Below the pieces are notes generated by a model. It saw only the letters and a list, made by a program, of their open reading frames with translations. It was not told the origin of the DNA and did no database searches. DNA of 64,000 nt from Tragulus kanchil. Its lineage: Eukaryota > Chordata > Mammalia > Artiodactyla > Tragulidae. Location: NCBI GenBank assembly GCA_022376925.1, contig JAIOJX010000025.1, positions 137,165,301 through 137,229,300 of the forward strand, written 5' to 3'. Shown in pieces: positions 44,747 through 56,316 of the stretch (position 1 is its first letter; each line of letters opens with the position of its first letter). The position numbers were made by a program, and so were the translations under genes.

Positions 44747-46941
44747 TTATATATTTAGATGAGTGCTCTCCCTCCTGTTCAGGAGGACAAGTCATCTATA
44801 AAAATAACTAGAAGAGGCAACAGGGAGAGTTAAGTTCTCCAACTTAACGTATATATGATATGTGTTTGATGCACAGAAGAGGGAAACTTTCCTGGCCGGG
44901 GAAGTGAGATAATGGCACGGCCGTGGTGAGGGGGCTCTAGGGTGGCATCTTAAAGGAGTTAGAGATGAGTGTAAAGGGCCTTCAAGGAGAAGAGAACAAT
45001 GTGGTTAAAGGCGTAGAGACGATCCAGATTGGTTGATGGGTTAAGGTGTGTGAGTTATGAGAGTAAGGCAGAATGAGAATTGAGCCGTGAGCTGGGACCC
45101 AATCATGAAAGGCATTTAGTACAATAAGCCTTGAGTGCAAGAAGCCTGGGCTATACTCGGGAAGCACTATGGAGTGACTGAAGTGTCATGGGGAGTAAAG
45201 CCAGATAAGCTATGATTTTTTTTTTTTTTGATTGGCTGATGGTTTATTTTCCAGGCAAGAAGGCAGAGGATAGACTAGGCCAGGAAGGAGAAGGAGGAAG
45301 AAAAACCATTTAGGAGTCTATTGTAATAATTTCGTAAAAGGGGGTGATGGTTTCAACTACAGAAATAGAGACAGCTGATGATGCTACTGACATTGATGGT
45401 CTGGAATAAGCAAAGAGCCTTTAAAGTGATTAAATCAAGCCAGAACTGTCGGTATGAGCATCTCTGTGAAAAAGAAAATGTTTTTTCTGTTCATGGAACT
45501 AAAAGACAAAGTCCACAGTGGTGGGTCTTCTGAAAGGCTGATGTGGCTAATCATGGAATGACCACGTATTCATTCCCTGTTGGGAAAATAGGCATTCTGG
45601 AAGCTACAGGCCTGGAGGACAATCTTCAAACATAAAACACAAGAAATGTATTAAGAAACAGATGGTTAAATACAGAACTGTTCTAGAATTCACAAAAGGA
45701 GACTTATCAGTGACCTACAATACTTATTTAAAAATCTGAACCTCATTGCCACCAACGCTGATTCCTCATTGCCTTTGAGAATAAACCTAGGAACAGTAGT
45801 TTCCCCAGCTCCAACCACATAGGATGGGTAGGGGAGTAAAAAGCTGATTATATATTTAGATGAGTGCTCTCCCTCCTGTTCAGGAGGACAAGTCATCTAT
45901 AAAAATAACTAGAAGAGGCAACAGGAGAGTTAAGTTCTCCAACTTAACGTATATATGATATGTGTTTGATGCACAGAAGAGGGAAACTTTCCTGGCCGGG
46001 GAAGTGAGATAATGGCACGGCCGTGGTGAGGGGGCTCTAGGGTGGCATCTTAAAGGAGTTAGAGATGAGTGTAAAGGGCCTTCAAGGAGAAGAGAACAAT
46101 GTGGTTAAAGGCGTAGAGACGATCCAGATTGGTTGATGGGTTAAGGTGTGTGAGTTATGAGAGTAAGGCAGAATGAGAATTGAGCCGTGAGCTGGGACCC
46201 AATCATGAAAGGCATTTAGTACAATAAGCCTTGAGTGCAAGAAGCCTGGGCTATACTCGGGAAGCACTATGGAGTGACTGAAGTGTCATGGGGAGTAAAG
46301 CCAGATAAGCTATGATTTTTTTTTTTTTTGATTGGCTGATGGTTTATTTTCCAGGCAAGAAGGCAGAGGATAGACTAGGCCAGGAAGGAGAAGGAGGAAG
46401 AAAAACCATTTAGGAGTCTATTGTAATAATTTCGTAAAAGGGGGTGATGGTTTCAACTACAGAAATAGAGACAGCTGATGATGCTACTGACATTGATGGT
46501 CTGGAATAAGCAAAGAGCCTTTAAAGTGATTAAATCAAGCCAGAACTGTCGGTATGAGCATCTCTGTGAAAAAGAAAATGTTTTTGCTGTTCATGGAACT
46601 AAAAGACAAAGTCCACAGTGGTGGGTCTTCTGAAAGGCTGATGTGGCTAATCATGGAATGACCACGTATTCATTCCCTGTTGGGAAAATAGGCATTCTGG
46701 AAGCTACAGGCCTGGAGGACAATCTTCAAACATAAAACACAAGAAATGTATTAAGAAACAGATGGTTAAATACAGAACTGTTCTAGAATTCACAAAAGGA
46801 GACTTATCAGTGACCTACAATACTTATTTAAAAATCTGAACCTCATTGCCACCAACGCTGATTCCTCATTGCCTTTGAGAATAAACCTAGGAACAGTAGT
46901 TTCCCCAGCTCCAACCACATAGGATGGGTAGGGGAGTAAAA
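44747..46941. repeat. Direct duplication 14 (unit about 1100 bp)
   Basis: Copy A is 44747-45840 and copy B 45847-46941. Differences: AACAGGGAGAGTT against AACAGGAGAGTT (44820/45920) and TTTTTTCTGTTC against TTTTTGCTGTTC (45482/46582). The copy ends share TATATATTTAGATGAG. Confidence 0.95.
44880..45330 (+). mobile_element. Possible ancient dispersed repeat
   Basis: The order GAGCTGGGACCCAATCATGA, AGGCATTTAGTACAATAAGC, GGAGTGACTGAAGTGTCATG and TTAGGAGTCTATTGTAATAA resembles a widespread old mammalian repeat whose name I cannot fix. The copy at about 45982-46430 comes from duplication 14. Confidence 0.35.
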
Positions 46942-47218
46942 GTGGAAAGGAGGTGGGAGAATCTCCAGGGGAGAAGAGGGCTGAAGCTGATTCGGACAGG
47001 CTAAGAGAGCATAATAAGAATAGTAAAAAAAAAAAAAAAAGATAAGTGCACCCTACTCTGGACTCTGAGAATGTTTGTAGTCAGTTACTAGTAAGATTGT
47101 ATTTGGACTGTACAGACATGCCTCTTTTGACATTATAGACTGGAACAGAAGGTTTCATATAGAATGTGAAGTAAATGGCTAAATGTTCAGAAAATAAAAT
47201 CTCGTATTTTACACATGG
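46942..47218. other. Intergenic sequence with a 16-base A run
   Basis: Unassigned sequence with a poly-A run at about 47025-47040. No other signal. Confidence 0.5.
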
Positions 47219-47285
47219 AAATATATATGTCTGTATATATATGTATGTGTGTGTATATATACACACATACATATATATGTCTGTG

Positions 47286-47324
<39 letters not shown>
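47219..47324. repeat. Compound (TA)n/(TG)n microsatellite
   Basis: Alternating TA, TG and CA dinucleotides, ending with more than 20 pure TA units directly against the Bov-tA at 47325. Confidence 0.95.
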
Positions 47325-47326
<2 letters not shown>

Positions 47327-47525
47327 ACTTCCCAGGTAGCAGTAGTGGTAAAGAACCTGCCTGCCAATACAAAAGATTTAGGAAAAATGGATTTGATTCA
47401 CTGGAGAAGGAAATGGACACCCAGTCCAGTATTACTGCCTGAAGAATCCCATGGACAGAGGATCATGGCAGCCTATAGTCCATGGGGTTGCAAAGAGTCA
47501 GACACAACTAAAGTGTGTGCGCACA
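47325..47525 (+). mobile_element. Bov-tA SINE
   Basis: Head GGACTTCCCAGGTAGCAGTA, then CCAGTATTACTGCCTGAAGA, CCATGGGGTTGCAAAGAGTC and GACACAACTAAAGTG. Diverged copy. Confidence 0.9.
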
Positions 47526-47584
47526 TACTCACTCTCTCATATATAAACTGTACTAATAACAAGTCAAAATAAATAGAAAGATAA

Positions 47585-48080
47585 TATTCTTACCTATCAA
47601 TTTTTCAAAGATTTTTTAAAAATGTTAATACTCAGGTTAGTGAGGATACAGAGCCATTGGGCAAATATATATCAGACATTTTAAACTGTTCATACCCTTT
47701 GGCTCAGTAATTCTATCTCTAGGAAATGATGCTAGTATTAATTGATATTTTTAAATACTATTTGTTTACATTATTCAAAACTAGAAGTAACCGAAAAGTC
47801 CATAATTGGAAATTTCTTAAATAACCTTTAGTTCATCCACACAATGAAACACCATGTAGCCATTTGAAAGCATGCTGCAAAACATTATGCAGTGGCTTGG
47901 AAAGTGGTGTGCCATACATTAACTGAAAAATTTGTCAACAAATCAGTATATGAAATACAGCATAATTCTGAAAAATATGCCACAACCATGGCTAAAGTTA
48001 ACCATGCTTATCTCTGAAGGGTAAAGTAATGAATGATAGTTATCTCTTTTTATCTTTTCAAATAAAGTTTCTATAACAAA
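47585..48080 (+). mobile_element. Possible ancient L1-type 3' fragment
   Basis: GTTCATCCACACAATGAAAC, CACCATGTAGCCATTTGAAA and a final TTTTCAAATAAAGTTTCTAT resemble the region near the end of old L1 or HAL1 elements. Weak match. Confidence 0.4.
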
Positions 48081-48118
48081 AAATTACTACCATAATAAGA
48101 AAAAGAGGTATTTGGGGC

Positions 48119-50300
48119 CTCTCCACTACAATTATTGTAACAAATATTTGTTGAGCACCTACTATGGGCCAGGCAGTATTTCTGTTACTGTGTTAGTAAA
48201 GCAGGCAATATCCCTGCTCTTCTCATTTAGAAGAGTTCATTTTTATTGCTTAGTCAGTTGAAGTGGAGAAGATAAGAGTCTTTATACCAAGACTCTGTCC
48301 ATTGCAAAAAAACAGTATCAACCCCCTCAAAAACACAGAAACTATCCTTCCAATAATAAAGAAAAAGAAGGTTTTCTAAAAAAGGGTTGAGCCCAGTCAG
48401 TTCTAACAGGATCATGTGCTGGCCCCTGAACCACTCACCACAGCCTAAGGACCATAATCCTCTGACCAGCCAATCCCAGGTTCATCAAACCTCTCTTGGA
48501 AATAGACTGAGTAGAGGAGAGATTGTCCCCCCACCAAAAAAAAACCAAAAAACCCACGAGGCTGTTACCAGAACAAGCCACAGATGCTGAGACAATAAAA
48601 AATAAACAAAACTGAGCTGTCCTCCACAGCCTTATGGTAGAAGCCAGAGGCAAGATGAACAGGTGGGAGTCCTGGCTTCAAAGAATTAAATTTCATCCAG
48701 AACACCAAGCTGCATTTTAACACTGTATGATGTAAGCAAAGGATGGGAATGTCACCAAGAAAATTTACTTTTATACTCTTATTCACCCTACTGTAGATAT
48801 GTTTTGAAAACAGTTACTTATATGTATCGATACATTTTGCCGTAAGAATTCTGATCTCATAATACAGATGTGAGATCTACAGAAAAACAGAGAATCAAGC
48901 ACGTTAGACCTCTGCTCATCTGAGAGATGATGTGAGGGGGGACCCACAGTCTTATTGCTACCTACCAGCAAAGCCAGGCTAGAGCTTTTACTCATCTCTC
49001 CACTCTCAGCGCTGCTGTACCTTGAGGGTGCTACCCCATATAACTCTAGCCAACAGTAAGTCTTCAGACTTTTAAAATTTCACTGTGAACTAAGCAGACT
49101 TAAAACCTTTAATAGATCAGCTCATAAACACCTCATTTTTGTTCTGGCTAAAGATTAAACAGTGCCTATCCATCGGAAAACTTAAAAGCCCCAAAAACTT
49201 AAAACCTTTAATAGATCAGCTCATAAACACCTCATTTTCTGTTCTCTCACTACAATTATTGTAACAAATATTTGTTGAGCACCTACTATGGGCCAGGCAG
49301 TATTTCTGTTACTGTGTTAGTAAAGCAGGCAATATCCCTGCTCTTCTCATTTAGAAGAGTTCATTTTTATTGCTTAGTCAGTTGAAGTGGAGAAGATAAG
49401 AGTCTTTATACCAAGACTCTGTCCATTGCAAAAAAACAGTATCAACCCCCTCAAAAACACAGAAACTATCCTTCCAATAATAAAGAAAAAGAAGGTTTTC
49501 TAAAAAAGGGTTGAGCCCAGTCAGTTCTAACAGGATCATGTGCTGGCCCCTGAACCACTCACCACAGCCTAAGGACCATAATCCTCTGACCAGCCAATCC
49601 CAGGTTCATCAAACCTCTCTTGGAAATAGACTGAGTAGAGGAGAGATTGTCCCCCCACCAAAAACCAAAAAACCCACGAGGCTGTTACCAGAACAAGCCA
49701 CAGATGCTGAGACAATAAAAAATAAACAAAACTGAGCTGTCCTCCACAGCCTTATGGTAGAAGCCAGAGGCAAGATGAACAGGTGGGAGTCCTGGCTTCA
49801 AAGAATTAAATTTCATCCAGAACACCAAGCTGCATTTTAACACTGTATGATGTAAGCAAAGGATGGGAATGTCACCAAGAAAATTTACTTTTATACTCTT
49901 ATTCACCCTACTGTAGATATGTTTTGAAAACAGTTACTTATATGTATCGATACATTTTGCCGTAAGAATTCTGATCTCATAATACAGATGTGAGATCTAC
50001 AGAAAAACAGAGAATCAAGCACGTTAGACCTCTGCTCATCTGAGAGATGATGTGAGGGGGGACCCACAGTCTTATTGCTACCTACCAGCAAAGCCAGGCT
50101 AGAGCTTTTACTCATCTCTCCACTCTCAGCGCTGCTGTACCTTGAGGGTGCTACCCCATATAACTCTAGCCAACAGTAAGTCTTCAGACTTTTAAAATTT
50201 CACTGTGAACTAAGCAGACTTAAAACCTTTAATAGATCAGCTCATAAACACCTCATTTTTGTTCTGGCTAAAGATTAAACAGTGCCTATCCATCGGAATA
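48119..50300. repeat. Direct duplication 15 (unit about 1124 bp)
   Basis: Copy A is 48119-49178 and copy B 49246-50300. The spacer (49179-49245) contains a third partial copy of 49098-49145. Differences: CTCCACTACA against CTCACTACA at the start of copy B, and an A run shortened from CCAAAAAAAAACC to CCAAAAACC near 48534/49658. Copy B overlaps duplication 16. Confidence 0.94.
48128..48230 (-). mobile_element. L2/MIR-class fragment
   Basis: TTGTTGAGCACCTACTATGG followed by GCCAGGCAGTATT is the minus-strand form of the common AGTAGGTGCTCAATAAA end. The copy at about 49253-49355 comes from duplication 15. Confidence 0.55.
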
Positions 50301-51119
50301 ACTAGCTAAATGGCAACATATGTACCCCAAAGCTCACTTTAAGTAAGGTCTTCCTTTACTAATTATTTTTCATAAGTATTTTAACATTTCAAAGCTCAAA
50401 CTTAATACTAAGAACAGGCTTGCCAAGTACCTTCACAGTAAAAGATCCTGCACTCTGTATACTTAGTTCTACCCTCTGCTAAACTCATTTCTCCATAACT
50501 GCGAACAAGACCAATGTTCAAATCTAGGACTTGGTTACATGGAAGGCACTGAGTTTTGGGAATAAGATCAAGAATCAGTAAGTAGGACTGGGCACAAGCT
50601 CAGAACTGGTCCAGTAGAAAGTCTGACTTCATGCTGAGTGAATGAATCTAAGTCACTGCCTTAATGGCTTCCTTTCCACCTGTGCACTTGGTCAAAGAGC
50701 CTTTAAGACGCTGTATCTATGAGTCCACGGCTCAGGGTCTTCCTCCCAGCTTCCATCTCCCATTCTTTACTTTGAACTCTATTTTCAGTTTGGTTTCCCT
50801 GGTTCCTTCCTGTTTCCTTGAACCTGGATTTTCCCTCTCTGCCTATTCTCTTTGGGTGGATAACTGAGTTGTCTGGCTTACCTTGCTCCATCTTGTACTT
50901 TCAATGATATGCTCTGTAGCCCTTGGCTCGTCCTTCTTAAGCTTCCCTGAACCTGGCTACAGCAATTCCAGCTGGGCTAGGAGCAGCCTGTGTTCAGTAG
51001 CCTGGCACCTTGCTTGCCTGGGAAGAAAGACTGGACATTGAGTTCTCTTGGACTGAGTTTCTGGGGTCTCTTAAGACTAAGATGAAGACTGAGTCCATCT
51101 TCCTCAGGGCAACTCAGTG
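50301..51119. other. Intergenic sequence, nothing recognised
   Basis: Repeated at about 51396-52214. No coding, RNA or repeat signal that I can name. Confidence 0.4.
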
Positions 51120-51240
51120 ACAAATACTAGCTGAGCACTTACTATGTGCCAGGCACTGCCCTAGGTGCTGAGAATACAGCAGAGCAGGAAACCAGGTCTC
51201 TGATCACAGGAATTTAGATTCTATATAGACAGTGGGGGGA
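51120..51240 (-). mobile_element. L2-class fragment
   Basis: TGAGCACTTACTATGTGCCA, GGCACTGCCCTAGGTGCTGA and GAATACAGCAGAGCAGG are typical of this old repeat. It continues in the second copy (52215-52560) with AAAGGCCGTGAGGCCAGAGT. Confidence 0.55.
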
Positions 51241-52560
51241 AGACAATTACCAGTAACTCTAGCCAAAAAAGTAAGTCTTCAGACTTTTAAAATTTCACTG
51301 TGAACTAAGCAGACTTAAAACCTTTAATAGATCAGCTCATAAACACCTCATTTTTGTTCTGGCTAAAGATTAAACAGTGCCTATCCATCGGAATAACTAG
51401 CTAAATGGCAACATATGTACCCCAAAGCTCACTTTAAGTAAGGTCTTCCTTTACTAATTATTTTTCATAAGTATTTTAACATTTCAAAGCTCAAACTTAA
51501 TACTAAGAACAGGCTTGCCAAGTACCTTCACAGTAAAAGATCCTGCACTCTGTATACTTAGTTCTACCCTCTGCTAAACTCATTTCTCCATAACTGCGAA
51601 CAAGACCAATGTTCAAATCTAGGACTTGGTTACATGGAAGGCACTGAGTTTTGGGAATAAGATCAAGAATCAGTAAGTAGGACTGGGCACAAGCTCAGAA
51701 CTGGTCCAGTAGAAAGTCTGACTTCATGCTGAGTGAATGAATCTAAGTCACTGCCTTAATGGCTTCCTTTCCACCTGTGCACTTGGTCAAAGAGCCTTTA
51801 AGACGCTGTATCTATGAGTCCACGGCTCAGGGTCTTCCTCCCAGCTTCCATCTCCCATTCTTTACTTTGAACTCTATTGTTTCAGTTTGGTTTCCCTGGT
51901 TCCTTCCTGTTTCCTTGAACCTGGATTTTCCCTCTCTGCCTATTCTCTTTGGGTGGATAACTGAGTTGTCTGGCTTACCTTGCTCCATCTTGTACTTTCA
52001 ATGATATGCTCTGTAGCCCTTGGCTCGTCCTTCTTAAGCTTCCCTGAACCTGGCTACAGCAATTCCAGCTGGGCTAGGAGCAGCCTGTGTTCAGTAGCCT
52101 GGCACCTTGCTTGCCTGGGAAGAAAGACTGGACATTGAGTTCTCTTGGACTGAGTTTCTGGGGTCTCTTAAGACTAAGATGAAGACTGAGTCCATCTTCC
52201 TCAGGGCAACTCAGTGACAAATACTAGCTGAGCACTTACTATGTGCCAGGCACTGCCCTAGGTGCTGAGAATACAGCAGAGCAGGAAACCAGGTCTCTGA
52301 TCACAGGGAATTTAGATTCTATATAGACAGTGGGGAAGACAAATTTATGAACAATTAAGTCAAAGTAATAATTGTTAAAAATCAAGTTAGGATTGTGCTA
52401 AAACAAAAATTAAACAGCGTGGCACAGACAGATTCTGCATGATTAGGCAAGACCTCTTGAGGGGAAAGAGTGAGTAGCAATAAGGAGCTACTTGGGAGGA
52501 TCTGGGAAGCTTTGAAGGAGAGAGGGTAACAGATATAAAGGCCGTGAGGCCAGAGTGAGC

Positions 52561-53267
52561 TTGGCATCTTACAGGGATGGAAAAGAGACCAGCGAGGCGA
52601 GAGCTACAATTGACAGATCATTCACTTTAAACATGAAAGTGGACTTAAAAAGTCAGCTTGAAAACACAACAGGTTTTCCTCCCACTTCAACTGAATTTGC
52701 CACATAAATATCATGCATAATCGTACATGTTTGTCACAAATCTTATTAGCAGTTCTGGTAAATAAATGTAGGACCAGTGGAGTCTCCTTGACGCCTATCA
52801 CAACTGTGAACACAGCCTCCGATAACATTGTTTTGTCACTTTTCACTCCCACCAGCAAAGAAGACAGATAAATGGCTTCCTGAGACAAATGGCCCCACTC
52901 TCCATGGCCCGGGGCTCTAAAGGAAGGAGACGTGAGCCTTGGAACATTTCTTGGGGTGGTTCCTTGAAGAGTTCATGGCCACAAGTTCTCAGTTTCAGAA
53001 AGAGTGCTGCATTAATTCTTCTGAAAACTTTGGTTTTGTTTGAAGTCCATTTAAAATTACAGAAGACTTATGAAATAAATTCCAGACTAATTATGTGCCA
53101 TGGCAAGCTGTAACAGAAAATCCCTGATTATAGCAATGACAGAGATTTAAAGTGAAAAAATACCTTGTGTTTTGCCTGTATCTCACCCAGTGGCCTGGAC
53201 AAGACAAAAACACGTCCTTTTGGGGAGTGAAATCTCATGCAGATAACATTCTTTCCAGGTATAACAG
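52561..53267. other. Intergenic sequence, nothing recognised
   Basis: No gene or repeat identified. The part from 52776 is repeated at 53870-54360. Confidence 0.4.
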
Positions 53268-54958
53268 TTGTGGAGGGTTGAATCATAACCCCCCAGAAAT
53301 TCACGTTCAACCAGAACCTCAGAATGTGATCTTATTCAAATACAGAGTCTTTGTTGATATGATCGTTTAAGATGAAGCCACACTAAATCACTAGGCCTGG
53401 GTAGGGTCTAGATTCTATGACTGGTGCCTTCATAAAAGAAACTAGAGGGAGACTCTTTTACACACACACACAGACACACACACAGAAGGAAGCAGGCCAT
53501 GTGAAACCAGAGGCAGAGACTGAAGTGATGCAGCTATAGGCCAAAGAATACCAAGGATGTTGGGTAAGGACCAGAAGCTAGCAGAGACAAGAAAGTGTTC
53601 ATTCCTAGAACCGTCAGAGGAAGGAAGACCCAATCAACACCTCACCTTCAGATATCTAGTCTCCAGAACTAAGAACAAATGCCGATAATTTTAAGCCACC
53701 AGTTTGTGGTCCTCTGTTATGGCAGCCCTAGGAAACTAAGAAATCAGTCACACCTTGGTCCCAGCACCAGAAAACAGGGAAACTACCAGGTATGGGGAAC
53801 CAACTAAATCTACATTAGCAAAGTAGAAAGGTGAGCACTTATTTGATGAATTTGACCACCCACAAGGAAAGTGGAGTCTCCTTGACGCCTATCACAACTG
53901 TGAACACAGCCTCCGATAACATTGTTTTGTCACTTTTCACTCCCACCAGCAAAGAAGACAGATAAATGGCTTCCTGAGACAAATGGCCCCACTCTCCATG
54001 GCCCGGGGCTCTAAAGGAAGGAGACGTGAGCCTTGGAACATTTCTTGGGGTGGTTCCTTGAAGAGTTCATGGCCACAAGTTCTCAGTTTCAGAAAGAGTG
54101 CTGCATTAATTCTTCTGAAAACTTTGGTTTTGTTTGAAGTCCATTAAAATTACAGAAGACTTATGAAATAAATTCCAGACTAATTATGTGCCATGGCAAG
54201 CTGTAACAGAAAATCCCTGATTATAGCAATGACAGAGATTTAAAGTGAAAAAATACCTTGTGTTTTGCCTGTATCTCACCCAGTGGCCTGGACAAGACAA
54301 AAACACGTCCTTTTGGGGAGTGAAATCTCATGCAGATAACATTCTTTCCAGGTATAACAGTTGTGGAGGGTTGAATCATAACCCCCCAGAAATTCACGTT
54401 CAACCAGAACCTCAGAATGTGATCTTATTCAAATACAGAGTCTTTGTTGATATGATCGTTTAAGATGAAGCCACACTAAATCACTAGGCCTGGGTAGGGT
54501 CTAGATTCTATGACTGGTGCCTTCATAAAAGAAACTAGAGGGAGACTCTTTTACACACACACACAGACACACACACAGAAGGAAGCAGGCCATGTGAAAC
54601 CAGAGGCAGAGACTGAAGTGATGCAGCTATAGGCCAAAGAATACCAAGGATGTTGGGTAAGGACCAGAAGCTAGCAGAGACAAGAAAGTGTTCATTCCTA
54701 GAACCGTCAGAGGAAGGAAGACCCAATCAACACCTCACCTTCAGATATCTAGTCTCCAGAACTAAGAACAAATGCCGATAATTTTAAGCCACCAGTTTGT
54801 GGTCCTCTGTTATGGCAGCCCTAGGAAACTAAGAAATCAGTCACACCTTGGTCCCAGCACCAGAAAACAGGGAAACTACCAGGTATGGGGAACCAACTAA
54901 ATCTACATTAGCAAAGTAGAAAGGTGAGCACTTATTTGATGAATTTGACCACCCACAA
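52776..54958. repeat. Direct duplication 17 (unit 1093-1094 bp)
   Basis: Copy A is 52776-53865 and copy B 53870-54958. The only difference noticed is GTCCATTTAAAAT against GTCCATTAAAAT (53046/54140). Even the CA-rich stretch near 53461/54554 is alike. Confidence 0.95.
53268..53742 (+). mobile_element. Solo MaLR-type LTR
   Basis: TGTGGAGGGTTGAATCATAA at the start, then CCAGAACCTCAGAATGTGAT, a CCTTCATAAAAG promoter-like block, GGCAGAGACTGAAGTGATGC, TCTCCAGAACTAAGAACAAA and TTTTAAGCCACCAGTTTGTG before CTGTTATGGCAGCCCTAGGA. This is the order of ERVL-MaLR (MLT/MST-like) LTRs. No internal region is attached and it is non-coding. The copy at 54361-54835 comes from duplication 17. Confidence 0.75.
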
Positions 54959-54984
54959 TTTAGGAGAAGGAACTTAAATTGAAC

Positions 54985-55195
54985 AGGGGTTAAAAACTGG
55001 GGCTTTGGACTCAGTCCAGAATGAGTCTTAACTCTGTCCTTTACCTTGTTCAAATTACTAAACTCTAGGTTCCAGCTATTCTTAGGTAAAATGAGAACTG
55101 ACCTTATAAGGTGCTGTGAGATTCAGAGAGGAAACCTCTGTGTAGAGCTCAGCAAATGCCCATCCCATAGTAATCCCTCACTAAAGGATAGCTGC
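54985..55195 (+). mobile_element. MIR SINE fragment
   Basis: GGGGCTTTGGACTCAGTCCA, TCCTTTACCTTGTTCAAATT, AGGTAAAATGAGAACTGACC and GTGAGATTCAGAGAGG follow the MIR order. AGCTCAGCAAATGCCC comes near the end. Confidence 0.65.
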
Positions 55196-56316
55196 TATAA
55201 CATTGTTGTACGATTGTCACTCTTTCATATTGAGGAACACTTCTGACCCTTGCAGGAAGTTGATGTGTGGTTATAGTCCAATGTGCTTTTAGAGTCTACT
55301 CTTTTTCTTTTGGTAAGCTACTACTCAGCAGGACCCATCTACAAATGAGAAAGATTTCATATTCACCAGATCTGAATGCGAGACAGCCTCCCTATGTTTA
55401 GGGTGAGCCTCGATGCCCCCAGAACATATTTTTAAATTCTTGCCTGTCTTAAAACACATTTTTCAAAAACATGGGTTTTAAGGACCACAATGTTTTCAAC
55501 AAGTGCATTTCTTGAAAGCTCTTCATTTGCCAGGCACTTCCAAAAGGTCACTTCACTCAGACCTTACCACAGCCCTGCCAACACGGCGAGAATCATCTGG
55601 TTTTACAGATGAGGAGGCTGAGACTCAGAGAAGCATCTGAAAATCACAGACTGACTCCAAATTAAAGTAAGAAATGAAAGCCATGTTGGGGAAGGAGTGG
55701 ACGAGGCAGGGATGCTGCTGCAAGCGCTCCTCTTTCCAAAAGGCAGAATGAAGTCCAGACCAGAGAGCCAGAACTCCGCATGGTGTGGCCCGCCTGGGTT
55801 CAGGCATGGGCTCAGCCTTCAGTCAGCTGACTGAAGCATGGTTTCTCTCTGGGCCTCAGTTTCCCTACTTGTGTAGCAAGGAATGTGAACCAGATGATCT
55901 CTCATCGCACCTTCTGCTGTTAAACCAGAATCAAAATTATTTTAAAAATCCAGAGCATAAAATACAAATTCTCTGATATGCAGTGTCAATTAATCTTAGG
56001 CACTATTTTTTTTAAGCAGTGCAATGTGGAAACAAAGCTTAAAGATGCTGAGGCTGAGGTTTTCCAAACAAATTCATAATATTTACAATATGGCATTGTA
56101 ATTTTAGTTTTCATAACACTGGTCCTACTCCTTGATTTCAGTAGTTAGCTCTTATCAAAACAAAAGTTGGGGCATTTTTCACTAAAACCCTATTTTTTTT
56201 CTCTTTTGGTAGGAAAGTCTGAGTAATACAAAAAATTAAAAATAATAATGCTTCTTAAATAGTGTCTTTGATGTGAGGCCTTCCTGTATGGTATTTTTAT
56301 AAGCCATGTGTGTTAT
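55196..56316. other. Intergenic sequence with short L2/MIR-like pieces
   Basis: GGTTTTACAGATGAGGAGGC (55600-55622) and CTGGGCCTCAGTTTCCCTAC (55850-55870) are fragments of old repeats. The rest is unassigned, with no gene seen. Confidence 0.5.

Larger units (their letters stand above)
50157..52332. repeat. Direct duplication 16 (unit about 1095 bp)
   Basis: Copy A is 50157-51247 and copy B 51252-52332. Differences lie at both sides of the join: CACAGGAATTT against CACAGGGAATTT and GTGGGGGGAAG against GTGGGGAAG (end of A), and CCAACAGTAAG against CCAAAAAAGTAAG (start of B). CTATTTTCAG against CTATTGTTTCAG also differs (50780/51876). Confidence 0.94.

Noticed and set aside
53268..53742. LTR as part of an intact endogenous retrovirus
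   Set aside because: No internal gag, pol or env-like sequence lies beside it. The second LTR 1093 bp away is the duplicated copy of the same DNA, flanks included, not a paired LTR.
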